From Ceratobasidium sp. AG-K (taxonomy: Eukaryota > Basidiomycota > Agaricomycetes > Cantharellales > Ceratobasidiaceae), in NCBI GenBank assembly GCA_037039685.1, contig JAWNGF010000002.1, forward strand, positions 4,588,001 through 4,652,000: a DNA stretch of 64,000 bases, given 5' to 3'. The position numbers were made by a program, and so were the translations under genes. Each line of letters opens with the position of its first letter. Position 1 is the stretch's first letter. Positions 21,946 to 33,803 of this stretch are shown one piece after another. A model generated the notes under the pieces. It searched no databases, had not been told where the DNA came from, and saw only the letters and a program-made list of their open reading frames with translations.

Positions 21946-22031
21946 AGGTGATTCCTTTGACGCTTTGCACTAATATACATTTGATAGTGGTACTTTATGG
22001 GTATTGCTAGACACCGTACTAGGACACCTAT

Positions 22032-22633
22032 CTAGTTTTCCCACTCAGAGGAGGTTGAGGTGACTTCCTCAATTGTGGTGGTAACCTCCACTGCTTTTCC
22101 CTTGATTGGGTGTTTCCCTTTGTCTGTGTTGGTCCACCCTGATTGGCAATATTTGAGCATGTGCCTGGGTTTCCCACACTTGACCTGTAGGTTTTCCTTC
22201 TTTCTGTGTTCTGTTTCTTTGTTTGGGACTGGGATTAAGTCTTCCAATTTTGATGTTCCTTGATGTTTGTGTTGGTTCCTTCCTTTCCCCTTGTCTTGGG
22301 ATTTTGATGGGTTCAGCCTTTTGCCTTTGAGTGCTAGTTGCATCCATTTGTGCAGGGATCTTGCGTGTTGCCTATTGTAGTTGCACATTTCCTCCCATAT
22401 GAATTCCTGTTTGATAGTCTGTTGGAGTCCATGCCTGAAGCAGGCAATGAGCACATCTTTGTGTCACTCTATGTCTTGCTGGAGTAGCTGGAAGTCCATG
22501 ATGTATTCCAGTACTGTCTTGTTCTGGTAGAGTTTCTGTATTTTACTCTTAGCTTCTAGTCATTTAGCCAGGTCCATCCATTGTTTGATCAAAGCAGTTT
22601 GGAGTTCTTCCCAATTGTTTAGCCATAGGTGTG
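22032..22633 (-). pseudogene. gag: gag of M, C-terminal piece with damaged zinc knuckle
   Basis: Continues from 29754 across element P. Reads NNWEELQTALIKQWMDL then a stop and IKQEFIWEEMCNYNRQ, as in Gypsy Gag capsid C-termini, then VKCGKPRHMLKYC, a CCHC knuckle whose first Cys is lost. Ends with acidic VEVTTTIEEVTS. Confidence 0.7.
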
Positions 22634-22638
22634 GGCGC

Positions 22639-23083
22639 TGTCATGACCTTTTTCTTGTTCCCTGTCTTTTGCTCTGTTTGCCTTGTGTTTGGTCTCTTTC
22701 TGCTCGCCCTGGCCCATTTAGTCGCCTTTCTGTAAGCCATGATTGCGGGACATGTCTGCCTGGCCTGTTCCCTTGTCTCCTTGGTGTCCATGGACTTATC
22801 TTGTTTCCTTTGTCTCATCCTTGCTTCTCTTGAACTCTTGCCTTTCCTCATTTTGGTTCCCTTTGTTGCGTGCTCTCTATTGTACATAGCCACAGTAGTT
22901 AGTATATATACCAGCAACCCAAGTCTTGTCTCCACCAGACTTGTTCTCTTGTCATTTTCCCAATCACTTGTTGCATGACTCACTCAGGCCTTAGTGCCAT
23001 ACATTTGACCTTCATAGTTGTCCCAAGCCCATCCTCACCACCTGTGGAGTCTTGGCTTCTAGGGTTTGGTTAGGGATGTGACA
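22639..23083 (+). repeat. 5' LTR of P
   Basis: 445 bp, TGTCATGACC...GATGTGACA. Differs from 29304-29748 at many sites, mostly C/T or G/A changes. TATATA lies near 22905. The primer-binding site 23086-23096 (AGAACAGGTCT) pairs with LTR 22937-22947 except for one G:U. Confidence 0.94.
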
Positions 23084-23485
23084 CTAGAACAGGTCTTCTT
23101 GCCCTCATTGCAAATACAGCCTTTGTTGCTGTTGGAACCAGGTCTTTTATCACCGGGGTATCTCTGAGCACTGCACGCCCTTCTTCATTGATTAGCTGAT
23201 CTCCCCAACTCTCCCCCTGCATCATTTACATGTCGAGGCACATTGCAGCTTGCATCCATTAGCTTGTTGACAATGTCCCCTATCCTCTGATATCACTGAG
23301 CCGTTGCCACCTATTCAGGAAGCACCGCTCATATATTCTATTGGAACAAGGAGCTTAGATACTTTTGCACTGAACATACCGTCAACTAGGTTCCCCCTAA
23401 ACATTCCATCTCCACCCAGGGGATATTTCTTGATTGCCACTAGCCACTGCTGGTCAAAGCACACCAAGAAGCGCACTTATAACAA

Positions 23486-25150
23486 ATGACCACCAAGAGT
23501 TGTTCCAGCTCAGTGGAATCCTTTAGACAAACCATGGCATCTTTGACTGCTCCATCTACATATCAGAAAGGAAAAGGCCCTATAGCCCCATCAGCCCCAG
23601 AAACTCCACTCCACCAAACACGCTTCTCTGAACCACTCCCATCACACACAGGAGACAAAGAAAATGAGGGCAATCCCACTATTTGATTGCAACCAAACCC
23701 ATACCCTACTTTTGATGCTGAATCAAGACCCTCTTCCCCAGCCATGGAAAGTTATACCGGCAAAACATGGTGGGAACCCCATGAAAGCAATCATCAAAAA
23801 CAAATCCTTTTCATCCTGAAGGAAATGGTGTTGCAGCAAAGCCTTATGGCTCAGCGTTTGGAGCATGTGGAAAGTTGGATCCTACACAACAGGGATGACA
23901 GAAATATTTGCATTGGGCAATTGTCAGAAATCCTAGACCAAAACCATCTGCTGTACAACATGGTGGTAGATCAACATGCAACCACCAAAGACACAGTTTG
24001 GGCACATGGTTTCCTTGCAAACCCTACAGGAGGAAGTGGAAGCAGTGCTACTAGGACTAGTGCACTGACAACAAGCCAATTAGGACTGTCAGTTGGAGGA
24101 GGAGCAAACACTGGAGCACAAAGTTTAAGGGGATCAATGATGCATTTTGCACCACCCTCATCAGGGAGGACGGCACCCCCCACCTCATCAATATTCTCTT
24201 CAGGAAGGACCAAGAAATCAGCTGCCTCCAAACCAACCAAATTAAACGGTGGACATGGAGCTAAGGCCAGGGATTTTACTTATTCCTGTGCAAATTGTAT
24301 TGCCGACTCCCATTATGCCACTGCTTCTGATGAAAAGAAGATCCGGCTCATTATCTCCTATCTACATGGACTGGCAATAGATTGGATCTGGCCTTTCCAA
24401 GACCTACACAACGCAGGGGTGCCACAAGTCATTTTCACAGATCTAGATGTCTTTCAGCATGAATGGGAATTAGCGTTTGGCAAAATCAAACAGGTCAAAG
24501 TTTATTGACAGAAGTACAAGGCGTTGACTCAAATCAAGACAGTGGTTGAATATATTACTCAATTCAGAATCCTGTTGGCACCACTAGGCTACAATGAACA
24601 AACTTTGAAGGACAATTTCTATGCAGGTCTCAAAGACAACATCAAGGACATGCTCACTTCCCAAGCCTATAATTGCCATAATGCCATGTTGCAGGAATTA
24701 TTCACCAGGACCCAAGAAATCGATGCAGCCCTCATTGCTAGGAATATGGAGAAATGAAGTACTGGTACTTTGGAGAGGGCAACACCAAGCGGCACCCAGA
24801 AGCGGGTAACCATGAACACAGCAGTGCACAAATTCCAGAAAGGAGAAGCAATTTACATGGTGACTGCTCAGGGTAGCAAGAAGGGGACAATAGAATTGAT
24901 TGGCAAAAATAAATGAGGATTCTTGACACCCAAGGTCAAATGGGCTGATGGAACAACAACCAAAATCCCCTTTAGTTTCATTAAACCAGACACTTGTCAA
25001 GCCAAAGTAGAGGTAGCAGCTGTCACCAGTGAAACCACCTGCTATTGTTGCCAGAAGAAGGGTCACATGGCCAAGGATTGTCATGCACAAAATGCAGCCC
25101 TGGAGGATGCTGATACCAGCAATTCAGAATCAGGAAAAGGCAGGGACTGA
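23486..25150 (+). pseudogene. gag: gag of P, several stops
   Basis: Single frame continuing past TGA codons: 23684-23686, 24506-24508 (Arg in E1: VYRQKY), 24755-24757, and 24914-24916. Domain order: low-complexity N-terminus, helical stretch (EHVESWILHNRDDRN), Gly/Ser/Thr-rich hinge, Retrotrans_gag core (ARDFTYSCANCIADSHYATA...LGYNEQTLKDNFYAGLKDNI), and zinc knuckle CYCCQKKGHMAKDC. Matches E1 gag throughout. Confidence 0.88.
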
Positions 25151-25191
25151 GGGGAGCATCAGGCACCCTAAAGTCAGAATTAGACCATGTA

Positions 25192-28100
25192 ATGTTGGAG
25201 AATTGGAGACAGTCTGTAAACAAAATATACCTTTGTTCCACCAAATATGCAGACCAACTTCGAGTTCCTATCACAATTGAATGTCTGAAACACCTTATTA
25301 CTGTTGCCATGATCGATTCAGGAACATCAGGAAATTTCATTAATTCTGAATGCATCAAGAAACACAAAATTCCTACAAAAAAGAAAAAAACAGCAAGACA
25401 AGTCCAAGTAATAGACAGACAGCCAAATAGCAAACGGACTAATTGACAAAGAATGCACTGTCCAAATCATCATGAATGACCACATAGAAGAAATTACATG
25501 CAACATAGCACCATTAGGACGACACACAGTTGTACTAGGAATTCCTTGGTTAAAGAAACACAACCCAAAGATCGACTGGATCATAGGTTCCCTTGGAGTT
25601 TAACTCAGATTATTGCGCAGCAGAATGCTTATGCAAAGAATGCAATGCTGCAGAAGGGGGGGTAGTGGGTCAATTACCAGAAGAATATTCGGAATTCAAA
25701 GATGTTTTTGTTGCCAAAGAGGTGGATAAACTGCCCCGCACTGGCCATATGACCTGAAAATTGAATTGGAACCTGGTGCGAAGCCCAAGATCAGTGTGGT
25801 ATACTCCCTCACCAAGGAAGAAGACCAAATTCTGAAGGCATGGATTGACAAAAACCTGGAGAAAGGATTCATTGTTCCATCCACATCTGAATGGGCGTCA
25901 CCAGTAATGTTTGTCAAGCGCCATGATATTGATGGGGTCCCCCAACCACCAAGATTGTGCATGGACTATCAATACTTGAATTGCCACACCAAGAAGAATC
26001 GCTATCCACTGCCTAGAACCAACGACCTCATTGAACAGGTTAAAGGTGCCAAAATCTTCACCAAACTCAACCTCAAGTCTGGTTACAATCTGGTCAGGCT
26101 AGCAGATGAGCATGTCCACAAAATGGTGTTCAGAACCAAATACGGGCTTTTCAAAACCAGGGTTGTGCCATTTGGTCCCACCAACGCCCCGGCAACATTC
26201 CAGAACTTGATGGACGCTGAGTTCAGGGACATCAAAGGAATCTATGTCGAAATCTACATTGATGACATTCTGATTTTCTCCAAAAACACCAAGGACCACC
26301 CAGACCATGTGAAAGAAGTACTGCGTCGCCTACAATGCATTGGCCTGTATTGCTCCCTCAAGAAGTGCTCTGTCCATGTACCAATGGTTGATTATTTAGG
26401 ACTTGTTATATTGGGAGAGGTGGTGGAAATGCAGGAAGAAAAAATTAGCACAATCAAAAAGTGGCCCACCCCAAAAAATGTCACAGAGGTCCAGACTTTC
26501 CTTGGCTTTGCAAACCTCTACCGATGGTTTATCCGGAATTACACCCACATTGTGCGACCATTATATGACCTGACCATGAAGACCAAACAATGGGAATGGG
26601 GACTGGAGGCAGATCTTCCATTCCAGGGATTAATCAAAGAATTCATCAAGGCTCCCATTCTGTTGCAACCAGACCAAGACAAAGGATTTATCATTGAATG
26701 CGACGCATCAGACAAAGCAACTGGGGCAGTTTGCAGTCAATCTGGGTCTGATAACAAGCTTCACCCTGTGGTGTTCATGTCCAAAAGCCTATCCCCAGCA
26801 GAGCGAAACTACAACATTTTTGATAAGGAACTTCTGGCAATCATCAAGGCTTTCAAGGAATGGTGCCATCTCCTAGAAGGAATGGAGATTCCTGTGTTGC
26901 TCATCACCAATCACAAGAATCTGGAATATTTCATGACTTCCAAAGTGTTAACAAAATGACAGAACAGATGGGTGGTTTTCCTTCCTGAATTCAATTTCCA
27001 AATCAAGTATAGGGCCAGCGGACTCAATGGCAAGGCAGATGCACTCAGCCGACAGAGCAACCACAACCTGGAAGGGGGGGTAGTCCCTCAAAAACCCCTA
27101 CTTTCTCCACACATCTTCATCAATTCAGTTGAAACAGAACCACAGGGCATGGCATCAACTATGGATATTTGACAGGCAATCAGAGATCAGATGCAGAAGG
27201 ACGATTATGTTACATCAATCTGGGCCTTCCTTAGCAACCAACCAGAGAAAGCTCCCACCTCAGTCCAGAAGGAATTCAAAGACTGGAAGATAAGGGACAA
27301 CTTACTCTACTGCAAAGGAAGGATTTATGTCCCAAGCAGCAACAAAATCAAGCGTCAGATTTTAGAACTCCATCATGACAACAAAGCAGTAGGACACATG
27401 GGGCAAGCAAAGACACTGGAATTGGTCAAAAGGCAATATTGGTGGCCATCCATGAAGGCATACATCAACAAATATGTGTCATTGTGCAACTTGTGCCAAT
27501 GTTCTAAGCCAATTAACCAGCAAACCCTTGGAGAATTACAACCACTTGAACTTCCTTCCAAGCCCTGGCAACACATTTTGGTCAATATGATTGTCACACT
27601 ACCACTTTCCAAAGGTCTAGACTCCATACTGGTGATTGTTGATACCTTGACCAAGATGGCGCACTTCATTCCCTGCTCTGAGAAGACCACATCCCCTAAA
27701 CTCACAGCATTATTCATGGAACACTGTTGGAAATTACATGGCACCCCAGAAACAGTAGTGTCGGATTGCAGGCCCACCTTTGTGTCTAGATTCATGAAAG
27801 AACTCTATCAAGCCTTGAACATTTGGCCCAGACTCTCCACTGCATATCACCCTGAAACTGACAGACTAATGGAGCGCATCAATCAAATGGTCAAAGCCTT
27901 CATTTGGACATATTGCTCATTCAGACAGCATGATTGGGCATTGCTACTACTGTTTGCTGAATTTGCATACACAACTCTTTTCACTCCAGCATTGGCATGA
28001 CCCCTTTCTTCACAAACACCGCTTGCCACCTGTCAATTGAAGGAACTCCAGTGGAAGATGGATCAGTGCTGGAAGCCGCAGCCCATGCACAACAGATCTG

Positions 28101-28713
28101 AGACAACCTGGAGGAAGCCAAGGATAGCCTCATCCTGAGCAAGGAACAGGACAGGGAATATGTGGATTGGAAGTGTTGGGAAGATTCCTTCATCATAGGC
28201 AATAAAGTTTGGCTCAGCCACAATCATATCACAACCAATCCACTGTCCTTGAAACTCTTGCATAAATGCCTTGGACCATTCACAATTCTGGAAGCAGTAG
28301 GAAGGAATGCATATCGACTGGAACTCCAACCTTCCATGAGCATGCACCTGGTGGTCAACATCTTGCGACTGGCCAAGTATGAGGAGGACAAGATTGAGGG
28401 TTGCCATGTGGAACTGCCCCCTCCTATAGAAATACCTGAAGGGGAGGAGGAATGTGAGGTCAAAAAAATACAGAGCTCCAGGATCAAGAAGGGAGTTTTG
28501 GAATACTTTGTCAAGTGGAAAGGTTACACTTTGGAACATGATTCTTGGGAACCTTTGGAAAACCTGGCAACGCATCAGAACCCATTAAGGAGTTCCATCT
28601 GGAACATCCCAAAGCCATCATGGAAGTCCCCAAGATTACCAGGAAGCGGAGCCATGAGGAAACAAAGGATGACTTGGCGGCCAAATGGCCCATTAGGCAT
28701 TCTAAGCATATAA
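25192..28713 (+). pseudogene. pol: pol of P, decayed
   Basis: Protease 25192-25446 (MIDSGTSGNFINSE), then a frameshift near 25430. RT and RNase H 25766-26959 with YIDDILIFSK intact, but motif A reads FTKLNLKSG where E1 has FTKLDLKSG, so the first catalytic Asp is lost. Stop at 26957 where an Arg is expected. RNase H tail 26972-27172. Integrase 27191-28000 with HHDNKAVGHMGQ...CNLCQ; the second core Asp is kept (VVSDCRPTF). Chromodomain in 28162-28713 is of classic form: YFVKWKGYTLEHDSWEPLEN. Several stops lie between 28000 and 28162. Confidence 0.9.
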
Positions 28714-28843
28714 AAGAGGCGGCCAGGATCCAAGTCCCTCATCATAAAGTTTTCACTTTTCTCCCTACCACACTAAAACCACCTCCTACCCTTCCTTCAT
28801 TCACTATGCAATTTCCACTTCTACCCTCTCCCCCAACACCTGC

Positions 28844-29278
28844 ATGGTCCGCATCTACCAGGACCTCTATACATGCTTGGCCTCCTTCAAGCGGACGCTT
28901 GAAGCCATCCCCCCCCTCAAAAACAGCCAGTATAGGCACCCTGGGATGCAGCAGGCGTTCTACTTCATCATTGGAGCTCACTCACGTCACTGCCACCCCC
29001 CTTGTTTGTTTGTTGGCCACCCCCTCGCCCAGTGGAACAACTGGATTGCCCACAAGGCCCAGGACATCCACAATGCCTGGGAAATCATGGACACCTCCAG
29101 GCGTTCCAGGCTGGGTCTCCAAGACCCCTTCCAGGTCATTGACCTCACCAAGGGTCCTGGGTGCAAGGAGAACGTCTGGCAAGGTACTGGAACAGCAGAG
29201 GACCCTTTTGTGTTGAACAATGAGGAGGAGTTTGTTTTGGTTAGTTGCAGGTGGTCTGTTTTGTCCTGCGCAGAATAA
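28844..29278 (+). CDS. ORF3 of P, 144 residues, unknown function
   Basis: Open frame between chromodomain and 3' LTR, ATG 28844 to TAA. Reads MVRIYQDLYTCLASFKRTLE, then AQWNNWIAHKAQDIHNAWE, and near the end FQVIDLTKG followed by acidic LNNEEEF. Only the IDLT segment and Trp pattern recall ORF3 of Y; overall homology is not evident. A second frame, 28545-29216, overlaps it and continues from pol. It remains open although gag and pol are broken, but at this length that could be chance. Confidence 0.5.
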   Translation: MVRIYQDLYTCLASFKRTLEAIPPLKNSQYRHPGMQQAFYFIIGAHSRHCHPPCLFVGHPLAQWNNWIAHKAQDIHNAWEIMDTSRRSRLGLQDPFQVIDLTKGPGCKENVWQGTGTAEDPFVLNNEEEFVLVSCRWSVLSCAE

Positions 29279-29303
29279 GCCCCATCCTGAAAGGGGGGGG
29301 TAG

Positions 29304-29748
29304 TGTCATGACCTTTTTCTTATTCCCCGTCTTTTGCTCTGTTTGCCTTGTGTTTGGTCTTGTTCTGCTTGCCTTGGCCCATTTAGTCGCCTTTCTGTAA
29401 GCCATGATTGCGGGACATGCCTGCCTGTCCTGTTCCCTTGTCTCCTTGGTGTCCATGGACTTATCTTGTTTACTTTGTCTTGTCCTTGCTTCTCTTGGAC
29501 TCTTGCCTTTCCTCATTTTGGTTCCCTTTGTCACGTGCTCTCTATTGTACATAGCCACAGTAGTTAGTATATATACCAGCAACCCAAGTCTTGTCTCCAC
29601 AAGACTTGTTCTCTTGTTGTTTTCCCAATCACTTGTTGCATGACTCACTCAGGCCTTAGTGCCATACATTTGACCTTTGTCATTGTCCCAACCCCATCCT
29701 CACCACCTGTGGAGTCTTGGCCTCTAGGGTTTGGTTAGGGTTGTGACA
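29304..29748 (+). repeat. 3' LTR of P
   Basis: 445 bp, same length as the 5' copy. Preceded by a polypurine tract (GAAAGGGGGGGGTAG) and followed by GGCGC. Confidence 0.94.
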
Positions 29749-29753
29749 GGCGC

Positions 29754-30976
29754 CTATCATTATATGCATTCAGGGCTGGTTGTTCCCTGTTTGCTCATTG
29801 TCCTTCCTTCATATTGATCAAAAAAGCAGAGATTTTTTTTGGTCTGTGTCGTAGTAGGTTTCATTGATGTGGAAATATGCCTTAATTTGTGAGAGGAAGG
29901 TTTCTGCAGCTGTTCCTCTGATGCTGTCAAAGGGTTTAGGCATTTTCTGTTTGGAGGTTGATCCTCCTCCATTTCCTCCTTGGGTTTGGATGATGATTGT
30001 TCAATATTGTTGTTGTACACAGTGTCCTGACTGATTTTCCACATGGAAGGATGGAGTGGATGGAGAGGATGGTGGGCTTAGTGCCCTCTGGGATCCTCTT
30101 CCATGCCCTGCAGGTTGGGGCGGTGGTGTTGGCAGATTTCTTGGAGGTGGAGTTTGTCTGCTTTTCTCCAACCTCCTCTCATCTCTATCTTCCATTTGTT
30201 GCTTCTACATCAGCTATTTGCTGAGTGACAGCAAGTAGTAGCTGTCTGTGGTCATCAGCCCAGACTTGTTCTTCTCATTGTAGTTGTTGTATAGTTGCTT
30301 CCATAGTTGCCAGTCTTGTATTTTGCCCACTTATGGAAGCTGTGGTCCAAGCTTGATGTCTGTTGGAAGTCCTGTCAGTTTGTTCCATTGTATTCAGCAT
30401 GGTGATTCCCTGATTCTGGATCCTTGGGAGGACAGTTTTGACTGTTGTTATCCTTTCAAGGAAACTATTGACTGTGTCTTCTGTCCTTCTGCCAATTTGT
30501 TCAAGGATCTGCAAATAGTTAGCATTTTCTTCCATTTATGTGACCCACCTTCATTCAAGAGATTCAATCCTTACTGCCATGATGGCATTGTTTTCCATGT
30601 ATTCTTGTTGTATCCTGTCAAAGATGGCCTGGAGGACTTCTACCTCTCTTCCCTGTGTATTGACAATTGTACTTTGGTGCTTTATGTTTTTGTCTATAGA
30701 GGCTGTGTCAATTGAGACACTGGCACTTGTTGCAGAAAGTGCTCTTGACAGTGTACTCTGGCTGGATCTCCTTCCATATTTGCAAGAGCAGGGATACAAC
30801 TCTCTTTTTTATAGAAGGGATAGGGGGCAGGGACGGAGCTTGTACCATCAGAAGAGTGGGACATTATTGAGAAGGTAAGAGGGGATCTTTGTGCCATGAT
30901 TCTGGGTTGAGAAGGTCCTGGGGTAGGATTCCTCTGTTCCCTTCTGATTTGTATTGTTCATTGAGCCACCAGTGAT
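29754..30976 (-). pseudogene. gag: gag of M, middle piece
   Basis: Lies between solo LTR B and element P. Open segments at 30799-30551, 30535-30275 and 30044-29760 show a Gln/Thr-rich helical region (EVLQAIFDRIQQEYMENNAI; TTVKTVLPRIQNQG) and a following acidic/basic stretch. Frames change several times. The sequence continues at 22633 on the far side of P, consistent with the GGCGC duplication. Confidence 0.6.
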
Positions 30977-30981
30977 GCAAC

Positions 30982-32257
30982 TTTTATGGTTCAGTGTAAA
31001 TACATGTATATCCTAAAGTATGGAGTATACTTTGTCTGTATCACAACTTTATGGAGCCAGAGGGTAAAGTAAACTTTACTAGATCCTCAGAGGGCACTAA
31101 TATGCTGTTACTAACAGTATTTGTTACTAAAGACAATATATCTTTCTTAACTGTAGAGGTACACTTAAGTTACAATTGTTTGAGCAATGCTACAAGGCAA
31201 GGTTCCCTATAAGTTGTATTTAAGATATCCCCCCTGATTGCTAGAATCAAGTTAATACTTAATATACTTCTCTAACACAAGTATCTGTTGTGCAGTGCTT
31301 AGTGCTTACTGTAGAACTCTTAAAGTTATCTCAACCTCAACTGCAACCTAATTGGAGTTAAACTCAACAGTTAAGGAGTGTTATTGGGAGAACTGCTTTA
31401 GGTCTTAGAATAAGCTGTAAAGCTGTCACACAAGTGATAAACTTGGTAAAGATGTATTGAAAGTAAATTGAGAGGTGATCTCTGGAGGCTCTCAGAGGCC
31501 AGTTTATATACCTTAGAGCGCACAGGTATGAATACTCAAGTGTACATATTCTAACTGTAATTTCCAGGCCACTAGATAGTGTGGAGCAGCCTAAGAATAG
31601 CTCTGTAGCTATAGCTAGATCATGCAGTGCTGCTCAAAGTACATATTAAAGGTACAAACTCCATACATAGTGTGGCTATGCATGTAACCGTTCTGCAAGA
31701 GCTTCCCAGAACACGGAAACTACTAGATAAAGACTATTTACAAAAATAGCGCAAGGCAGTGCGACTCCAACGCAAGTCTGATCGTGGAATTCCATGCAGT
31801 GGTTGTGGAGATATGCTGTGTTCAAAGTATGTATCATGTGGCTATCAATATTTGAACACTGATAAGATAATATCTCCGAAGCTGCTGTATAGAAATACAT
31901 GAAACTCCGCCGATACATGTGCGAGGCTGTGCGTTAGTGAGCGCAGAAAGAAATCAAGTCAATTGGTTCAGCAAGTTGGACGATATACCAGAAATACTTG
32001 TATTTCACAAAGGAACAAATTGATTAAACTTAAACAATTTGTAACTAAATGAATTCTAAATCGTCCAAGTTGCTGAAAGTCATGACTGATATAGAAACAT
32101 TAGAAGTATCGATTTGCACTCTTGTATATACAATGCAAGTTGAAACACATTTGTTACAGGCAATACAAAACAAGACATATTTTATACATTTTCCAATCCT
32201 TGGGTATAGTGAGTTTAGACTAAGTATAGATACCAATGGAAGTCAGTATCCATAACA
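30982..32257 (-). mobile_element. Solo LTR B (1276 bp)
   Basis: Inverted copy of solo LTR A. Minus-strand start TGTTATGG; the far end has one change (CCATAAAA for CCATAACA). Flanked by GCAAC at 30977-30981 and 32258-32262. Inserted in the 5' part of M gag. Intact separate duplications show that A and B were independent insertions and not arms of one transposon. Confidence 0.9.
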
Positions 32258-32262
32258 GCAAC

Positions 32263-32577
32263 CATTGGTACCCCTACTCTAAGAGGGGCTGAGGGGATTG
32301 TGATTGCCCCTGCGTTGGTGGTGCTTTCTGTGGTTGGTATTACCACTATTGTTGGAGATGCATTCTCCAACCTTTCTGCTTCAGCTGAGTTTTTGCCAAT
32401 ATCTCCCAGCCCTCCTGGGATGGTTCCAGTGCTGGGATGCCTTGATTGTTGCTGTGGTCTTAGTGACTCTGTGAAGTCTTGTGAGGGCCTTGCCCTTTGT
32501 GGTGGGTTTGCCCATACTTCCTGTATCCTTGCATGGAGCTCATCCACTTCTGCTTGTGATGAGGGCCTTGAGGGCAT
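32263..32577 (-). pseudogene. gag: gag of M, N-terminal piece
   Basis: Begins with an ATG at 32577 and reads MPSRPSSQAEVDELHARIQE, a low-complexity N-terminus, then stops being M sequence at solo LTR B. The next piece is at 30976-29754. Confidence 0.65.
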
Positions 32578-32638
32578 AGTTTTCTGTGTCCATGTGAGTT
32601 TTTCTTGTGGCTAGCAGTGTATGTACCTTGCTTTGCAA

Positions 32639-33176
32639 TGTCACAACCCTCTATGCTGGTTGACCAATGTCTGTGTCCATTTGCACCTTATTGGCCTTGA
32701 GCTGCTGTAGAGGCTCTGTTACCATATGAGAGGATGCTAGTGAAACCTTAGCAACCCCATGAAAATGACCTGGGGCCCTCTTAGTGTTCAGATGATGACC
32801 TAAAGGTCTAGTGACTTAGTTGCACTCAAAGGGAGAGATGACAAGGCAAAGCAAGCTGGAGTAAGTCCATGTTTGCAAGCCAGTATATATAGGCAGAGGC
32901 ATAAATGCCTCAAAGTTGTATGATACATTATGTGGTCAATCAGGCACCATGCTCAGTCAGCAAGTCACAAAGACCTTCTAGATGGAAGTTCTAGAAGGTT
33001 GATCTTTCCTTTGGAAAGATCCAGAAGACAGCTCAGCCATATGGGCTGTGGGGACAAGTCATCTATACACCTCACAAAACAAGGGAGAGGGCCACATCTA
33101 TGTACATTGGGTGCTTAAGGTGCCAAGAGTCCAAGTCAGCAGACAGAGTCATTGGTGACATAGACAGGTCATGACA
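32639..33176 (-). repeat. 5' LTR of M
   Basis: 538 bp, paired with 8187-8722; CAGTA follows at 33177. On the plus strand GCAAAGCAAG at 32846-32855 is the reverse complement of 32627-32636 just inside the element, the presumed primer-binding site (10/10). Confidence 0.92.
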
Positions 33177-33181
33177 CAGTA

Positions 33182-33775
33182 GCAGCAATGCAATTCCATG
33201 AGGAACAAGCAAAGGAACCCAGAGAGAAATATTAATCAGGGGTTCTTGTCTGGAGCTTGGCGACCAACTTCAAAACAAAACAACCCATGAGGAAGCTTGA
33301 TGACAAGAAATTAGGAACCTTCAAACTCCTAAAAGCAATTTCTTCTCATGCATACAAAGTTGAACTCCCCAAGTCAATCAAGAAGCACAATGGGTTCCAT
33401 ATTAATCAACTATGGCAATACAAGGAAGATAAATAATTCAACAGAAACCAAGTGTGACCACCTCCCATAGAAACAGAAGAGGATCAGGATGTTTACAAAG
33501 TTGAAAAGATTGTTAACTGGAAGGATACCATGGAGGGACGTAAATATGTTATCCAGTGGAAGGGATATCCACCCAGTGAAAATATGGAAGAAAGGGCAGA
33601 GAAGATTGCAGGACTGCTACCCATCATGAAGAAATTCCTCAAAGAAATTCCTTTGGCACCTATACCTCCAAATTTCAAACAGCAAGAGGATGAAAAGACC
33701 AGGCAAAGAGTGGCAAAGCTCAACTCAAACAGCTTTCTCCAACCTTTTACCACTCTGAAGCCACTTCCAAAGTAA
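33182..33775 (+). pseudogene. pol: pol of R, C-terminal end: integrase GPY/F-like module and chromodomain
   Basis: Reads KLDDKKLGTFKLLKAISSHA (GPY/F-type module), then EEDQDVYKVEKIVNW and YVIQWKGYPPSENMEERAEK, a divergent chromodomain as in Y and M. There are in-frame stops near 33436 and 33450. Chromodomains on Gypsy integrases are known to direct insertion to heterochromatin. Confidence 0.82.
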
Positions 33776-33803
33776 CCAACCACTTTAAAAAACTCTTTCA
33801 AAA

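Larger units (their letters stand above)
22639..29748 (+). mobile_element. Ty3/Gypsy element P, full length, decayed
   Basis: 7110 bp with 445-bp LTRs (22639-23083, 29304-29748) and duplication GGCGC (22634-22638, 29749-29753). Inserted in gag of M. Same family as E1. Gag and pol carry several TGA stops and some frameshifts, and RT motif A has lost its catalytic Asp. It is inactive. The third ORF is still open. Confidence 0.95.
8187..33176 (-). mobile_element. Ty3/Gypsy element M, complete but carrying four later insertions
   Basis: Minus-strand element bounded by LTRs 32639-33176 (5') and 8187-8722 (3'), with target duplication CAGTA at 8182-8186 and 33177-33181. Subtracting Y, solo LTR A, P, solo LTR B and their 5-bp duplications leaves about 8.1 kb of M itself. 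Gag, protease, RT, RNase H, integrase, chromodomain and a third ORF can be read across the junctions. Many stops and the loss of the RT YIDD box show that it is dead. CpG is strongly depleted. Confidence 0.93.

Noticed and set aside
22564..22983. Minus-strand 139-residue ORF and its twin at 29241-29648
   Set aside because: Both lie mostly within the P LTRs, antisense; they are shadows of the repeat.
19185..32257. A large DNA transposon with 1.27-kb terminal inverted repeats
   Set aside because: Each repeat has its own 5-bp duplication and LTR-type ends, and M continues on both sides of each, so they are two solo LTRs.
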